A stretch of 64,000 bases of DNA from Pseudomonas sp. DC1.2 (GTDB lineage: Bacteria; Pseudomonadota; Gammaproteobacteria; Pseudomonadales; Pseudomonadaceae): assembly GCF_034351645.1 (NCBI RefSeq), contig NZ_CP133782.1, positions 4,804,001-4,868,000 of the forward strand, in the 5' to 3' direction. Positions 24,481 through 33,864 of the stretch are shown piece by piece (the stretch's first letter is position 1; the number at the start of each line of letters is the position of its first letter). The translations under genes were made by a program, and so were the position numbers. The notes under the pieces are model-generated. The model saw only the letters and a program-made list of their open reading frames with translations, was not told the DNA's origin and made no database searches.

Positions 24481-25092
24481 TTAAAAGCCGCGGTGGCGTT
24501 TGAGATGCTCATTGACCTTCGCTGCCGGCACTTTCTGCAAGCTGCACAGAAAATCATGCGATAACTCGCGCAGCCCGTGCCTGCGCCGCAACTCTTCGGC
24601 TAAATGTGCCGTCAAGTTAGCAGCCATTTCCGCATCGGCCATGGCCCGGTGAGCCTTGCCGGTGTCAGGCAAGCAAGCGAAGGTGGTGAGGGTGCCCAGT
24701 TTGTGATTCGGTGCGGCGGGCATCAGGCGACGCGCCAGTAGCAACGAGCAGGCAAAGTTCTGCAGGCGTGTGCGCTTGATTCGCCCCAGCTCGAAATCCC
24801 AGAACTTCTGGTCGAACGCGGCGTTGTGCGCCAACAGCGGCGTGGTGCCGACGAATTCGTTAACTTCGTTCATCACCTGCTCCGCCGAAGGCGCAGTGCG
24901 CAGCATGGCGTTGCTGATGCCGGTGAGTTGCTCGATGAAGGCCGGTACGCGCACCCCGGCGTTCATCAGGCTCTGGTAACGCTCGACGATGCGTCCCTGT
25001 TCAAGGATCACCACGGCAATTTCCGTGGCCCGGCAGCTACTGCTTGGGGAGATTCCGGTGGTTTCAAAGTCGATGACTGCTATGCGTTCCAA
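24481..25092 (-). CDS. DEDDh 3'-5' exonuclease (DnaQ-like)
   Basis: 203 residues. ExoI motif IDFETTG (about 7-13) gives the first Asp and Glu. ExoII lies in LLAHNAAFDQKFW, and ExoIII is HRAMADAEMAA with the catalytic His and final Asp. It fits the family of stand-alone exonuclease domains, able to trim DNA or RNA. The start appears to be TTG 25092 with GGAG 11 bases upstream, since the ExoI motif follows within 7 residues and no ATG is available. It is 22 bases after an NYN-domain gene, so one operon is likely. Confidence 0.85.
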   Translation of the reverse strand: MERIAVIDFETTGISPSSSCRATEIAVVILEQGRIVERYQSLMNAGVRVPAFIEQLTGISNAMLRTAPSAEQVMNEVNEFVGTTPLLAHNAAFDQKFWDFELGRIKRTRLQNFACSLLLARRLMPAAPNHKLGTLTTFACLPDTGKAHRAMADAEMAANLTAHLAEELRRRHGLRELSHDFLCSLQKVPAAKVNEHLKRHRGF

Positions 25093-25114
25093 ACGTGTTT
25101 CAACTCCGTAAAAA

Positions 25115-25594
25115 TCAATTCTTGAGCAGCAACGCGCCTTCGATCGGCACGTAGCGGCTGGCCGCGCGGATCAGCGAATTGGCGGTCAGCCCCGGCACGC
25201 CGTAAGCCACTGCCTGAACCCCGTGTTTGCTGATGATGCGCTCCAGGAGCATATCGAAATCACCGTCACCGGAGGCCAGCACCACTTCGTCGACGTGATC
25301 GGCGGCGTCCATGATATCGAGGGTGATGCCCACGTCCCAGTCGCCCTTGGCCGAGCCGTCGCTGCGCTGAATGTAGGGCTTGAGCTTCACGACAAAGCCC
25401 AGGTTGCGCAGGATCTGCTGGAACTGCTGCTGCTTACTGTCACCGCGGTCGATGGCGTAGGCGTAAGCCTCAACGATCTCGCCTTGTTTGCTGATATCAG
25501 CCCACAGCGCGGCATAGTTGAAGTGACAACCGTAAGCCTGACGCACGGTGTAGTAGAGGTTTTGGACATCGGCGAACACTGCGATTTTTTTCAC
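25115..25594 (-). CDS. NYN-domain (LabA/DUF88-like) protein, putative RNase
   Basis: 159 residues forming one PIN-like NYN domain. Acidic residues expected at the metal site are present in FADVQNLYY (about 7-15), GDWDVGITLDIMD and LASGDGDFDMLL. Family members such as MARF1/Rae1-like proteins cleave RNA; most bacterial ones are untested. The start is GTG 25594, with AGAGGA 7 bases upstream and the domain beginning at once. It is co-transcribed with the exonuclease gene downstream. Confidence 0.85.
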   Translation of the reverse strand: MKKIAVFADVQNLYYTVRQAYGCHFNYAALWADISKQGEIVEAYAYAIDRGDSKQQQFQQILRNLGFVVKLKPYIQRSDGSAKGDWDVGITLDIMDAADHVDEVVLASGDGDFDMLLERIISKHGVQAVAYGVPGLTANSLIRAASRYVPIEGALLLKN

Positions 25595-25731
25595 CGTACA
25601 TCCTCTTTCAGCGCGCAAGGCGCGGGCAGGATCAGGCTCCGGGCCCGAAAAGTTGCCCAGTATGCCAGCCTGAAGGATTGTTCCGCGAATATTCGGCCAG
25701 GGGCGCTTGAGCGCCCCGGACGAAGGGTAGG

Positions 25732-26523
25732 TCAGACGAAGGAGTCGTCGTCATCGCCACCGAAGGACGATGAGTTGTCATCGCTGTAGTCGCTGTCGGC
25801 ATAACCGCCCTGGTCATTACCATACGAGCTGTTATCAGCGACGCGTTGATCGTCGTTCCAACCGTTGCCGTTCTGGTCGTTGACCTGGGCCGGCTCTTCC
25901 TTGATGACTTCAACGATTTGCTGGGGCTGTTGATTGCTGTGGAACAAGCTGCTGATACCTTCAGCGAGCATTACACCACCGGCCACACCGGCCGCGGTTT
26001 TCAGTGCGCCACCGAGGAAGCTGCTACCAGCGGCGGCCGGTGCCTGCTGCTGCGGGGCGTAGTTCTGCTGAGGGGCACCGAAGTTCTGTTGCGGCGCACC
26101 GAAGTTTTGCTGCGGCGGCTGTGAATTGAACGACGGCCGCGCCGGTTCACGCCAGCCGCCAGTCGCTGGCGGGGCGCTTTGCGTCGGCGCCGGCTGCGGA
26201 TCACGCGAACCACCACCGAAAATGCTCGACAAGAAACCACCACTGGCTGGCGCGGGAGCCGCTGTCTGCGCCTTGGCCTGTTGCAGGTCAGCCTGCAATT
26301 GCTGGATTTGCTGGGTCAGTTGCTTGTTCTGTTCGTCGAGGCTCTTAATCGCCGCCTCTTGCACCAGAATCGCCTGGGTCATGAAATAGCCCGCAGCAGG
26401 CTGACGCGTCAGGTGTTCCTTGATCCGCGCCTCGGCCAGCGCGTCGCGCGGGGCTGAATCCGTTTCGGCCTGTTGCAGCCGGGAAAACAGTCCATCGATC
26501 AGGGTTTGTTCTTCGCTGTTCAT
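25732..26523 (-). CDS. DUF2076 protein with a Q/N-rich linker
   Basis: 263 residues. Residues 1-90 form the charged helical DUF2076 head with a coiled coil (KSLDEQNKQLTQQIQQLQAD). A low-complexity linker follows with FGAPQQNFGAPQQNYAPQQQ, that is, tandem copies of PQQNFGA. A hydrophobic Gly/Ala segment (GGALKTAAGVAGGVMLAEG) may touch membrane. The tail is very acidic, ending DDDDSFV. The family is periplasmic or membrane-associated in many annotations, but no signal peptide is seen here. The function is unknown. Confidence 0.85.
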   Translation of the reverse strand: MNSEEQTLIDGLFSRLQQAETDSAPRDALAEARIKEHLTRQPAAGYFMTQAILVQEAAIKSLDEQNKQLTQQIQQLQADLQQAKAQTAAPAPASGGFLSSIFGGGSRDPQPAPTQSAPPATGGWREPARPSFNSQPPQQNFGAPQQNFGAPQQNYAPQQQAPAAAGSSFLGGALKTAAGVAGGVMLAEGISSLFHSNQQPQQIVEVIKEEPAQVNDQNGNGWNDDQRVADNSSYGNDQGGYADSDYSDDNSSSFGGDDDDSFV

Positions 26524-26701
26524 GGCGACCTCGTAGATTGCCGGGAATTTCGTCGTCCTCATCCACGGTGGACAAGGTGCTTACTCGTAATGGGGGGTGA
26601 TACGGAATGTTTCAATAGCCTTTACCTAACGTTTACGTTTGCTTCAGGCAGCGCTTCATCGGTTAAAGTGAGCCACTGCTTTCAACCTGCGATATCGACT
26701 G

Positions 26702-27376
26702 ATGAATTCGTTCGACGTGCTGCGTGACTCTCTGTACTTCTTCAAGCGCAATCTCGGCCAGATCGTGCAGCTGTGCCTGCCGCTGGTCATCCTTGAGGCA
26801 TTCCTGCAACAACTGGTAGACACCACCGCCGGTCCCGACGGTTTTCCCGGTGACAGCACAATCGTCGGGTTACTGGTGTATCCGTTGTACACCGCCGCAC
26901 TGATTCTGTTTCTGGATGCCCGCAGCCGTGGCGAATCACCGCGCCTGCGCGATTTGTTGGCCATGTCCGTCACCCTGTGGCCGCGCTTCGCCCTGTTGAC
27001 TGCACTCAACACCCTGTTGATCCTGATCGGCCTGTGGATGTATTACCTGCCGGGCCTGTGGTTGATGGTGATGCTGGCGTTTGCCGAGTACCTGCTGGTG
27101 CTGCGCGGCTTGACGCCGCTGGCGGCAATGAAGGAAAGCCTGCGCCTGACCCGCGGCCATTTTCTGCGCATCCTGGTGTGTATTTTGTGTGTGGCGGGGC
27201 CGTTGTGGGTACTCAAGGGCGCCAGTTACGCGATCTATCCGGCCCCACAAAATCCGGCCGTCACCCTGATGATCGACAGTGTCCACAGCTTCTTGCAACT
27301 GTTCACCAGCGTGGTGTTGTTCCGTCTGTTCATGCTGATCAGTGACGCGCCAGAAAAAACCGACGGCGGGGCCTGA
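26702..27376 (+). CDS. YciC-like integral membrane protein
   Basis: 224 residues with about five or six membrane segments. The start is SLYFFKRNLGQIVQLCLPL and the middle has RGLTPLAAMKESLRLTRGHF, a motif found in UPF0259/YciC-like proteins just before the last pair of helices. The function is not known. The start was set at ATG 26702, where membrane segments follow directly. The gene is followed closely by a nuclease-fold protein on the same strand. Confidence 0.8.
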   Translation: MNSFDVLRDSLYFFKRNLGQIVQLCLPLVILEAFLQQLVDTTAGPDGFPGDSTIVGLLVYPLYTAALILFLDARSRGESPRLRDLLAMSVTLWPRFALLTALNTLLILIGLWMYYLPGLWLMVMLAFAEYLLVLRGLTPLAAMKESLRLTRGHFLRILVCILCVAGPLWVLKGASYAIYPAPQNPAVTLMIDSVHSFLQLFTSVVLFRLFMLISDAPEKTDGGA

Positions 27377-27448
27377 CCGCGCGGCCCTTGGGCGCAGGCA
27401 AAGCTCTGAGGTATGCTCGGGCATCTTTGTAACGCCATAAGCCGAGCC

Positions 27449-28528
27449 ATGACCCGTCTACTGCGCTACACCCTGCTGGGCCTGCTGCTTGTTCTCTGCC
27501 TGATGGGCGCGCTGATCTTCAGCCTGACCTGGCGTCCCGACGACCGAGAAGTGCTACCGGTCAGCTGTAGCACCAAAGCGCCGACACTGGTGCCTGGTCA
27601 AGCGCTGAAGGTGATGATCTGGAACGTCCAGTACCTGGCCGGCAAGCGCTATGTGTTCTGGAACGACCTGGCTCAAGGCGACGACGAAAGCCCAACGCCT
27701 GAAGACATGGCGTTCAGCCTTGATGAAGTGGCGCGCGTGGTGCGCGACGAACAACCTGACATCGTGTTGCTTCAGGAACTTGACGACGGCGCCAAGGCCA
27801 GCGATTACCAAAACCAGCTCAAGCTGCTTCAAGAACGGGTTGCCGACCTTTATCCGTGCAGCACGCAAGCCTTCGACTGGAAAGCCGACTTCGTTCCGGA
27901 TCCGCACATCTTGGGCAGCGTGGGGCGGCAACTGGCGACACTGAGTCGCTACCAGATCGAACACGCTGAACGGGTGCAGCTACCGGTCACGCCGGGCAAC
28001 GTCATCAGCCGTCAGTTCCAACCGAAAACCGCCTTGCTGGTGGCTTATCTGCCATTGAGCGATGGCGGGCAGATCGCCATGATCAACACTCACCTCGACC
28101 GTGCCCATCAACCCGATGACACACTTCAATTGCAGGTCACCGCGGTGGCCAAGGTCCTCGACACTTACGAAAGTCGCGGTACGCCCTGGTTGATTGGCGG
28201 TGATTTTAACTTGCTGCCTCTGGGCCAATACCAACGCCTGCCCACTGAGCAACGCACGCCCTACTCCGCCGACAGCGCATTGCATGTGCTGTGGGACAAA
28301 TACCCGATGATCCCCACCAATAACGAAGCCAGCGGCATTGATCGGGAACAATGGCTGACCCATTACCCCAACGATCCAGGCCTGAACGGCCCGGACCGGA
28401 CCGTCGACTACCTGTTTTACAGCCCGCAAATCAAACGGCTCGAGGCGCGGGTGCGGCAGGACGATACCTTGCGTATTTCCGATCATCTGCCGGTGATTGC
28501 ACGGTTTTTATTGCCGGTAGTGCCTTAG
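27449..28528 (+). CDS. Endonuclease/exonuclease/phosphatase-fold protein
   Basis: 359 residues. An N-terminal membrane anchor (LLRYTLLGLLLVLCLMGALI) is followed by an EEP domain: MIWNVQYL, VLLQELDD with the metal Glu, INTHLDRAH, GGDFNLLP with the catalytic Asp and Asn, RTVDYLFYS and ISDHLPVIA with the catalytic His. The domain is expected outside the inner membrane. The substrate may be nucleic acid, phospholipid or inositol phosphate; sequence does not decide. It converges on hrpB with a 14-base gap. Confidence 0.88.
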   Translation: MTRLLRYTLLGLLLVLCLMGALIFSLTWRPDDREVLPVSCSTKAPTLVPGQALKVMIWNVQYLAGKRYVFWNDLAQGDDESPTPEDMAFSLDEVARVVRDEQPDIVLLQELDDGAKASDYQNQLKLLQERVADLYPCSTQAFDWKADFVPDPHILGSVGRQLATLSRYQIEHAERVQLPVTPGNVISRQFQPKTALLVAYLPLSDGGQIAMINTHLDRAHQPDDTLQLQVTAVAKVLDTYESRGTPWLIGGDFNLLPLGQYQRLPTEQRTPYSADSALHVLWDKYPMIPTNNEASGIDREQWLTHYPNDPGLNGPDRTVDYLFYSPQIKRLEARVRQDDTLRISDHLPVIARFLLPVVP

Positions 28529-28542
28529 CTCGACGGGCGACA

Positions 28543-31059
28543 CTACTTGCGAGGCTTGATTCGCGCCGTCGCCTCGGCGACCAGCGGGTCGTCCGGCCAG
28601 TAATGCTTGGGGTAACGCCCCTTCAAATCTTTCTTCACCTCGGCGTAGGTACTGCGCCAGAAATTCGCCAGGTCTTGGGTCACCTGCACCGGCCGCCTGG
28701 CCGGGGACAGCAGGTGCAGCTTGACCACTTGCCGGCCACCGGCAATGCGCGGAGTGTCGGCCAAGCCAAACAGTTCCTGTAAGCGCACCGCCAGAATCGG
28801 CGGTTGCTCGCTGTAATCCAGCCGGACCGACGAACCCGACGGCACCCTTAAATGATGCGGCGCCAGCTCATCCAAACGTTGCGGCAACGGCCACGGCAAC
28901 AGGTTATGGACGATGCTCGACAGGTCCAGGTTAGCGAAGTGACTAAGCCGCGAAACCTTTCCCAGATAAGGCATCAACCAGTGTTCAAGGCTTTTGAGCA
29001 GCGCGACGTCGCTGACATCCGGCCATTCGCTTGGCCGTTTGGCGTCGAGGTCCAACTGCCTTAGCAACGCGACTCGCGCCTGCCACTGACGCAACTCCGG
29101 GGTCCACGGTAAGAGTTCCAGGCCTTTGCGCCGCACCAGATTTACCAGTGCCTGACTGCGTGCGGTTTCGTCGAGCCCGGTGAGCGGTTCACGGCTGAGG
29201 ATCAATTCGCCGACCTTGCGCTGACGCTCAGCCCGCAATACGCCTTCGCGCTCGTCCCAGTCCAGTTGATCGACGCAGCGCACTTGCTCCGCCAACACGG
29301 AATCGAACAACGTCGGATCGAAATCCGTCGCCAGATAAATCCGTTCCTCGCGCTGGCCCTGACGACTGCCCAGATCGGCGATCACCAGCCAGGGTTGCTT
29401 CATCAAACTGTCCGCCTCGGCAAACAACGCCGCCCGGCCATTGGCCAGGCGATACTCCGCGCCGCCGGGACGCCGCTGCTGGGCGATGCGGTCCGGGTAG
29501 GCCAGTGCCAGCAAGGCGCCGAGCCAGCGCGGGTGATCGGGGTCGCTGACCGGTTCTGCCGCGTTACCACGCAAGTACCCGCGATACTGGCGCGCCAGTT
29601 GTCGAGCACGTTGCACCCCACCCTGCGCCCCGCGCGCAGCCCGCTCGGCGCCAGACAACAACACCAGTCGGCTGTGCAAGTCCGCCCCGGCGCCACGCAA
29701 AATATCGCGTTCACCGAGCAGCGCCGCGATATCACACGCCATGTCCGATAACCCGAGCGCCTGACCGCGCAACAACAGGTGGCCAATGCGTGGGTGCGCA
29801 GGCAGCTCAGCCATGGCCTGGCCGTGACGGGTCAACGCGTCGCCGTCCAATGCGCCGAGGCGGTCGAGCAAGTCCTGAGCCTGTGCATAAGCGGCGGCGG
29901 GGGGCACGTCGAGCCATACCAATTGCTCCGGCGTTACGCCCCAACGACCGAGTTGCAAGGCCAGCCCGGCGAGGTCCGCCGAAAGAATTTCCGCGCTGGC
30001 ATAGGCCGCCAGTTGTTCGTGCTGGTCTTGCGACCACAGGCGATAGCAGACGCCTGGTTCCAGTCGCCCGGCTCGACCGGCGCGCTGGGTGGCGCTCGCG
30101 CGGGAGATGCGCTGCGTCTCCAGGCGAGTCATGCCGCTGCCGGGATCAAAGCGCGGGACGCGCGCCAGCCCCGCGTCGATGACCACCCGCACGCCGTCGA
30201 TGGTCAGGCTGGTCTCGGCGATGTTGGTCGCCAATACCACCTTGCGCAGGCCGGCCGGCGCCGGATCAATCGCCGCGCGTTGGGCCGCCAGATCGAGTTC
30301 ACCATGCAGCGGGCAAAGCAAAACCGGCGAGCCCTCACCCAGCGCATCGGCCAATTGCTGATGGACACGACGGATTTCCGCCTGCCCCGGCAGAAACACC
30401 AGCACGCTGCCAGTTTCATCATTCAGCGCGTCGAGAATGGTCTGCACCAGACGCGGCTCGATGAATTCACCCGACTGAAACGGCCGGCCCCAGCGCATCG
30501 CCACCGGGTACATGCGGCCTTCGCTGCGCAGGATGGGCGCGTCACCCAGCAACCCGGCCAAGCGTTCGCCTTCCAGCGTTGCCGACATCAAAAGAATTTT
30601 CAGCGGTTGCTCGTCACGAAACAGCTCCCGGCCGTTGAGGCTAAGGGCCAACGCCAGGTCGGCGTCGAGACTGCGCTCATGGAACTCGTCAAAGATTAAC
30701 AACCCAACGCCCTCAAGCGCCGGATCGTCCTGCAAGCGTCGGGTAAGGATGCCTTCGGTGACCACTTGAATGCGCGTGTTGGGGCCGACCTTACTGTCGA
30801 GTCGAATGCGATAACCTACTGTTTCGCCGACTTTCTCACCCAGCTCACTGGCCAGGCGCTCTGCCGCCGCCCGTGCGGCTAAGCGCCGGGGTTCGAGCAT
30901 CAAAATAGTCTGCCCCGCCAACCACGGCTCGCTGAGCAACGCCAACGGCACCCGCGTCGTCTTACCGGCACCGGGCGGAGCTTCGAGCACGGCTTCGTGG
31001 CGTGTAGCGAGGGCTTCACGCAGGGCGGGTAAAACGTCGTCAATCGGCAAAGAAATCAT
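28543..31059 (-). CDS. hrpB: ATP-dependent helicase HrpB
   Basis: 838 residues, a DEAH/RHA-type helicase. APPGAGKTTRVPLALL (Walker A, about 27-42), DEFHERS (Walker B), SATLEGERL, ATNIAETSLTI and QRAGRAGRLEPG are all present. The HrpB-specific C-terminal domain ends with KRYPKHYWPDDP-like GRYPKHYWPDDP. The length matches the family. Its cellular job is poorly known; the related HrpA rescues stalled ribosomes. Confidence 0.95.
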   Translation of the reverse strand: MISLPIDDVLPALREALATRHEAVLEAPPGAGKTTRVPLALLSEPWLAGQTILMLEPRRLAARAAAERLASELGEKVGETVGYRIRLDSKVGPNTRIQVVTEGILTRRLQDDPALEGVGLLIFDEFHERSLDADLALALSLNGRELFRDEQPLKILLMSATLEGERLAGLLGDAPILRSEGRMYPVAMRWGRPFQSGEFIEPRLVQTILDALNDETGSVLVFLPGQAEIRRVHQQLADALGEGSPVLLCPLHGELDLAAQRAAIDPAPAGLRKVVLATNIAETSLTIDGVRVVIDAGLARVPRFDPGSGMTRLETQRISRASATQRAGRAGRLEPGVCYRLWSQDQHEQLAAYASAEILSADLAGLALQLGRWGVTPEQLVWLDVPPAAAYAQAQDLLDRLGALDGDALTRHGQAMAELPAHPRIGHLLLRGQALGLSDMACDIAALLGERDILRGAGADLHSRLVLLSGAERAARGAQGGVQRARQLARQYRGYLRGNAAEPVSDPDHPRWLGALLALAYPDRIAQQRRPGGAEYRLANGRAALFAEADSLMKQPWLVIADLGSRQGQREERIYLATDFDPTLFDSVLAEQVRCVDQLDWDEREGVLRAERQRKVGELILSREPLTGLDETARSQALVNLVRRKGLELLPWTPELRQWQARVALLRQLDLDAKRPSEWPDVSDVALLKSLEHWLMPYLGKVSRLSHFANLDLSSIVHNLLPWPLPQRLDELAPHHLRVPSGSSVRLDYSEQPPILAVRLQELFGLADTPRIAGGRQVVKLHLLSPARRPVQVTQDLANFWRSTYAEVKKDLKGRYPKHYWPDDPLVAEATARIKPRK

Positions 31060-31301
31060 GCGAGCGCTCCAAGGCGTACCCGCAGGGCCGACCCGTTAGA
31101 AAATTTATCAGCCGTCATGCGTCGTCGATCTGGAAAAAACAACATCAATCCTCAATGATCCCTATAGGGGGTGAGACGCCGCCGCAGTTTACGGTGGGCA
31201 CGCCCCGCCGGGCCGAGTATAACGGCGAACTGTCAGGCGTTCGTCATGGTCCTAATGCATACCGACGATGCTTCGTTTCCAGATGACCCAGGAGGTTTTC
31301 C

Positions 31302-31721
31302 ATGCGTGTTCCCTTTCGCTTGATTGGCGGTGTTTTGGTCGCCACCCTGCTGACCCAGGTCAGCGCCTGCGGTTCGATCTTCTACCCTGATCGTCGCGGT
31401 CAGATTGACGGCAAGATCGACCCGGCCATCGCCGTCCTCGATGCCGTGGGCCTGCTGTTCTATATCATCCCCGGCCTCGTCGCCTTTGCCGTGGACTTCA
31501 CCACCGGCGCGATTTATTTCGAACCGGGCAAGACCGCGCAAGTCGCGCCAGAAAAACTCAAGCAAGCCGTCGGCCCTGACGGCAAGGTCGATAACCACAA
31601 GTTGCAAGCGATTCTCGAAAGCGAGTTGGGCCGCGACTTTCCGCTCGACGACCCGCGCCTGATCCAACACAAAGGCAGCACTCAGCAACTGGCCATGTTC
31701 GGCCTGCAACCTGCCGCGTAA
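31302..31721 (+). CDS. Small YceK-like lipoprotein
   Basis: 139 residues. The N-terminal signal ends in VSAC with Cys23, a probable lipobox. After it comes GSIFYPDRRGQIDGKIDPAI, typical of YceK/YidQ-type small outer-membrane lipoproteins, and then a hydrophobic helix (VLDAVGLLFYIIPGLVAFAV). AGGAGG lies upstream of ATG 31302. Function unknown. The 242-base gap before it (31060-31301) is GC-rich, with no clear site. Confidence 0.8.
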   Translation: MRVPFRLIGGVLVATLLTQVSACGSIFYPDRRGQIDGKIDPAIAVLDAVGLLFYIIPGLVAFAVDFTTGAIYFEPGKTAQVAPEKLKQAVGPDGKVDNHKLQAILESELGRDFPLDDPRLIQHKGSTQQLAMFGLQPAA

Positions 31722-31737
31722 AGGAACCCGCGCCCCC

Positions 31738-32643
31738 ATGACCACCAGCCCCGAACATGCCCGCCTGCTGCGACTGGCAACCCGCGCTTCCGTGGCGGTT
31801 GCCTGTACGCTGATCGTCGCCAAAGCCATCGCCTGGTGGCTGAGCGGATCGGTGAGCATGCTCGCCGGGCTGACCGACTCGGCACTCGATGGTGTTACCT
31901 CGCTGCTCAACCTGCTGGCGGTGCATTACGCATTGCGCCCGGCGGATAACGATCACCGTTACGGCCATGGCAAAGCCGAATCACTGTCGGGCATGGCCCA
32001 GGCGCTGTTTATTGGCGGCAGTGCGGTATTGATTGCCTTGCAGGCGATTGAGCGGCTCAAGCATCCAGAACCGGTAGGGGCACCGTGGCTCAGTATTGGG
32101 GTCATCATTTTCTCCCTGGCCCTGACCTTCGCGCTGCTGATGCTGCAACATCGGGTGATTCGCGAAACGGGTTCCAACGCCGTGCGCGCCGACTCGCTGC
32201 ATTACCGCTCGGACATGATGCTCAACGGCAGCATTTTAGTGGCCTTGGTATTGGCCGGGTTCGGCTGGCATCAACTGGACGCGTGGTTCGGTTTGGGGAT
32301 TGCCGTCTACATTCTGTGGAGCGCGATTCAGATCGCACGAGAAAGCTTTGCGGTACTGATGGATGAGGAACTGCCGCTGAATGTCAGCCAGCACATGCTG
32401 GAGTTGGCTTGCAGTGTGCCGGGTGTGCTTGGCGCCCATGACCTGCGCACACGGATTTCCGGCAGTCACTGGTTCGTCCAGCTGCATCTGGAGTTGCCGG
32501 GAGAGTTGACGCTGTCCGTGGCCCATGGCATCAGCGACCAAGTCGCCGAGGCCATCCATACCGCTTACCCGCGAGCCGAAGTGCTGGTACACGCCGACCC
32601 GAGGGATGTGGTCTTGGCCGCTCGGGCTCAGTCAGTCACCTGA
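31738..32643 (+). CDS. Cation diffusion facilitator (FieF-like)
   Basis: 301 residues. Six membrane segments and a C-terminal cytoplasmic domain (about 210-290). The transport site is the Asp pair in LTDSALDGVTS and the His/Asp pair in HYRSDMMLN, as in E. coli FieF (Zn2+/Fe2+ out, H+ in). HRYGHGKAE holds the conserved cytoplasmic-loop residues. It lies 16 bases after the lipoprotein gene and probably shares its transcript. Its last 16 bases overlap the convergent gene's end. Confidence 0.93.
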   Translation: MTTSPEHARLLRLATRASVAVACTLIVAKAIAWWLSGSVSMLAGLTDSALDGVTSLLNLLAVHYALRPADNDHRYGHGKAESLSGMAQALFIGGSAVLIALQAIERLKHPEPVGAPWLSIGVIIFSLALTFALLMLQHRVIRETGSNAVRADSLHYRSDMMLNGSILVALVLAGFGWHQLDAWFGLGIAVYILWSAIQIARESFAVLMDEELPLNVSQHMLELACSVPGVLGAHDLRTRISGSHWFVQLHLELPGELTLSVAHGISDQVAEAIHTAYPRAEVLVHADPRDVVLAARAQSVT

Positions 32644-33674
32644 TAACCGCGACTGCTCAGGCAATTGCCCTCGGCCTGCCGGTAGGCTTGTACTACCGAC
32701 GGGTCCGGTTGATAGGTGACGGCTCTCGGGTCAAAGCCACTTTGTTGTACCGCCCAGCGCGAGCAATCTTGACCGTCTTGACGGGACTGCTCCGGCGACT
32801 GGCCGTTGGCCGGATAGGCCACCACGTCATAACCATTGTTGGCGGGTTGTGGCTGCGGTTGCGGTGCGCCCATCGGCGGCTCAACCACTACGTAGTCCTG
32901 GGTGCTTTCTTCGTAGGCGTAATACGAGCCGGCCGCAAGAAACAGCAACGCGCCACCGACCCACACTTCACGGGCGTAGTCGGGCAGGTAACTGACTCGA
33001 ATCCCGCGAGGTGGCTCAACCACCATGTACCGCGGACCTTGCGGACGATACCAGTAGCCGCCTGAGTAAAAGTAATCCTGCCCACGGTACGGCACGCGGA
33101 AGTTACGGTCCGGGAAGCGGTCAATCATGTAACCGGGACGATACTGCGGCCCTGGGCCCCAACCATTGCCATGTCCATCCGGACGACCCGCCCAGCGATG
33201 ATCGTCGGGATGTGAGCCCGGACCACCCGCCTGCCAGTGCTGGTTGTAATTGTTGCGCTGTGGCACATCCTGATAGTAGCCGCGTTGAGGTTCCTGGGTC
33301 TGACGCACGGTATCGGGCTTGCCCTGGATCGGCAGATTATTGGCTGGTTGCTGCGGTGGTCGGCCTTGCCCGTTCGGTTGCTGCTGGGGCGGATGGTTTT
33401 GCCACTGGCCGCCCTGATTCTGCCCGTTGTGCTCGAACTGGCGATAGTTCTCGCCACGAATAATCTCGTTGTTCTGCGGGCGAGGTTGATTCTGCTGCGG
33501 GTTATTTTGCGGATGCGGCTGATCGCCACCGTGCCCCTGATTTTCTCCCCGGTGCTCAGACCCGCGCTGCTCACCCTCGGGCCCGCGGTTCTGTGGTTCA
33601 TCGGCAAATGATTGCGCCGTGATACTTACCCATAGCAAACCAACACCGGCCAAACGCCAGATGCGCGACTTCAT
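32628..33674 (-). CDS. Secreted Gln/Asn/His-rich DUF6515-like protein
   Basis: 348 residues. The signal peptide (about 1-25, ending SFADE) is followed by roughly 150 residues of low complexity rich in Gln, Asn, His, Gly and Pro. A folded core (about 185-260) has FRVPYRGQDYFYSGGYWYRP and VVEPPRGIRVSYLPDYA, then one hydrophobic segment (WVGGALLFLAAGSYYAY), and finally DCSRWAVQQSGFDP, a conserved C-terminal motif. The core resembles DUF6515/RcnB-like envelope proteins; the role is unknown. GAGGAAAAG precedes ATG 33674. Confidence 0.8.
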   Translation of the reverse strand: MKSRIWRLAGVGLLWVSITAQSFADEPQNRGPEGEQRGSEHRGENQGHGGDQPHPQNNPQQNQPRPQNNEIIRGENYRQFEHNGQNQGGQWQNHPPQQQPNGQGRPPQQPANNLPIQGKPDTVRQTQEPQRGYYQDVPQRNNYNQHWQAGGPGSHPDDHRWAGRPDGHGNGWGPGPQYRPGYMIDRFPDRNFRVPYRGQDYFYSGGYWYRPQGPRYMVVEPPRGIRVSYLPDYAREVWVGGALLFLAAGSYYAYEESTQDYVVVEPPMGAPQPQPQPANNGYDVVAYPANGQSPEQSRQDGQDCSRWAVQQSGFDPRAVTYQPDPSVVQAYRQAEGNCLSSRGYQVTD

Positions 33675-33795
33675 GCTTTTCCTCACTGCGGGTTAGGGCT
33701 TGTACGTAAGACTGAAAAAGCACAGGCCGGTTCGGCAACAGGTTATCAGTCACGCCACTTATTTCGCAGGCCTTAACCGCAATCACACGCACAAA

Positions 33796-33821
33796 AAAGG
33801 GAGACCTGTCGGCCTCCCTTT
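33796..33821 (-). terminator. Minus-strand intrinsic terminator
   Basis: AAAGGGAG (33796-33803) and CTCCCTTT (33814-33821) form a perfect 8-bp stem with two further C-G pairs inside. Read on the minus strand, it runs into six T residues. No intact minus-strand gene lies directly upstream of it, which suggests it belonged to a lost gene (see 33865). Confidence 0.75.
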
Positions 33822-33864
33822 GAGAATTTTGTCCGTTGCTCGACGCTTTTGACGTCGGCTCACA

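Noticed and set aside
26001..26243. Arg/Ser-rich 80-codon frame within the DUF2076 gene
   Set aside because: It is an out-of-frame reading of the repeat-coding segment.
29779..30699. 306-codon plus-strand frame opposite hrpB
   Set aside because: Shadow frame inside a gene with all helicase motifs.
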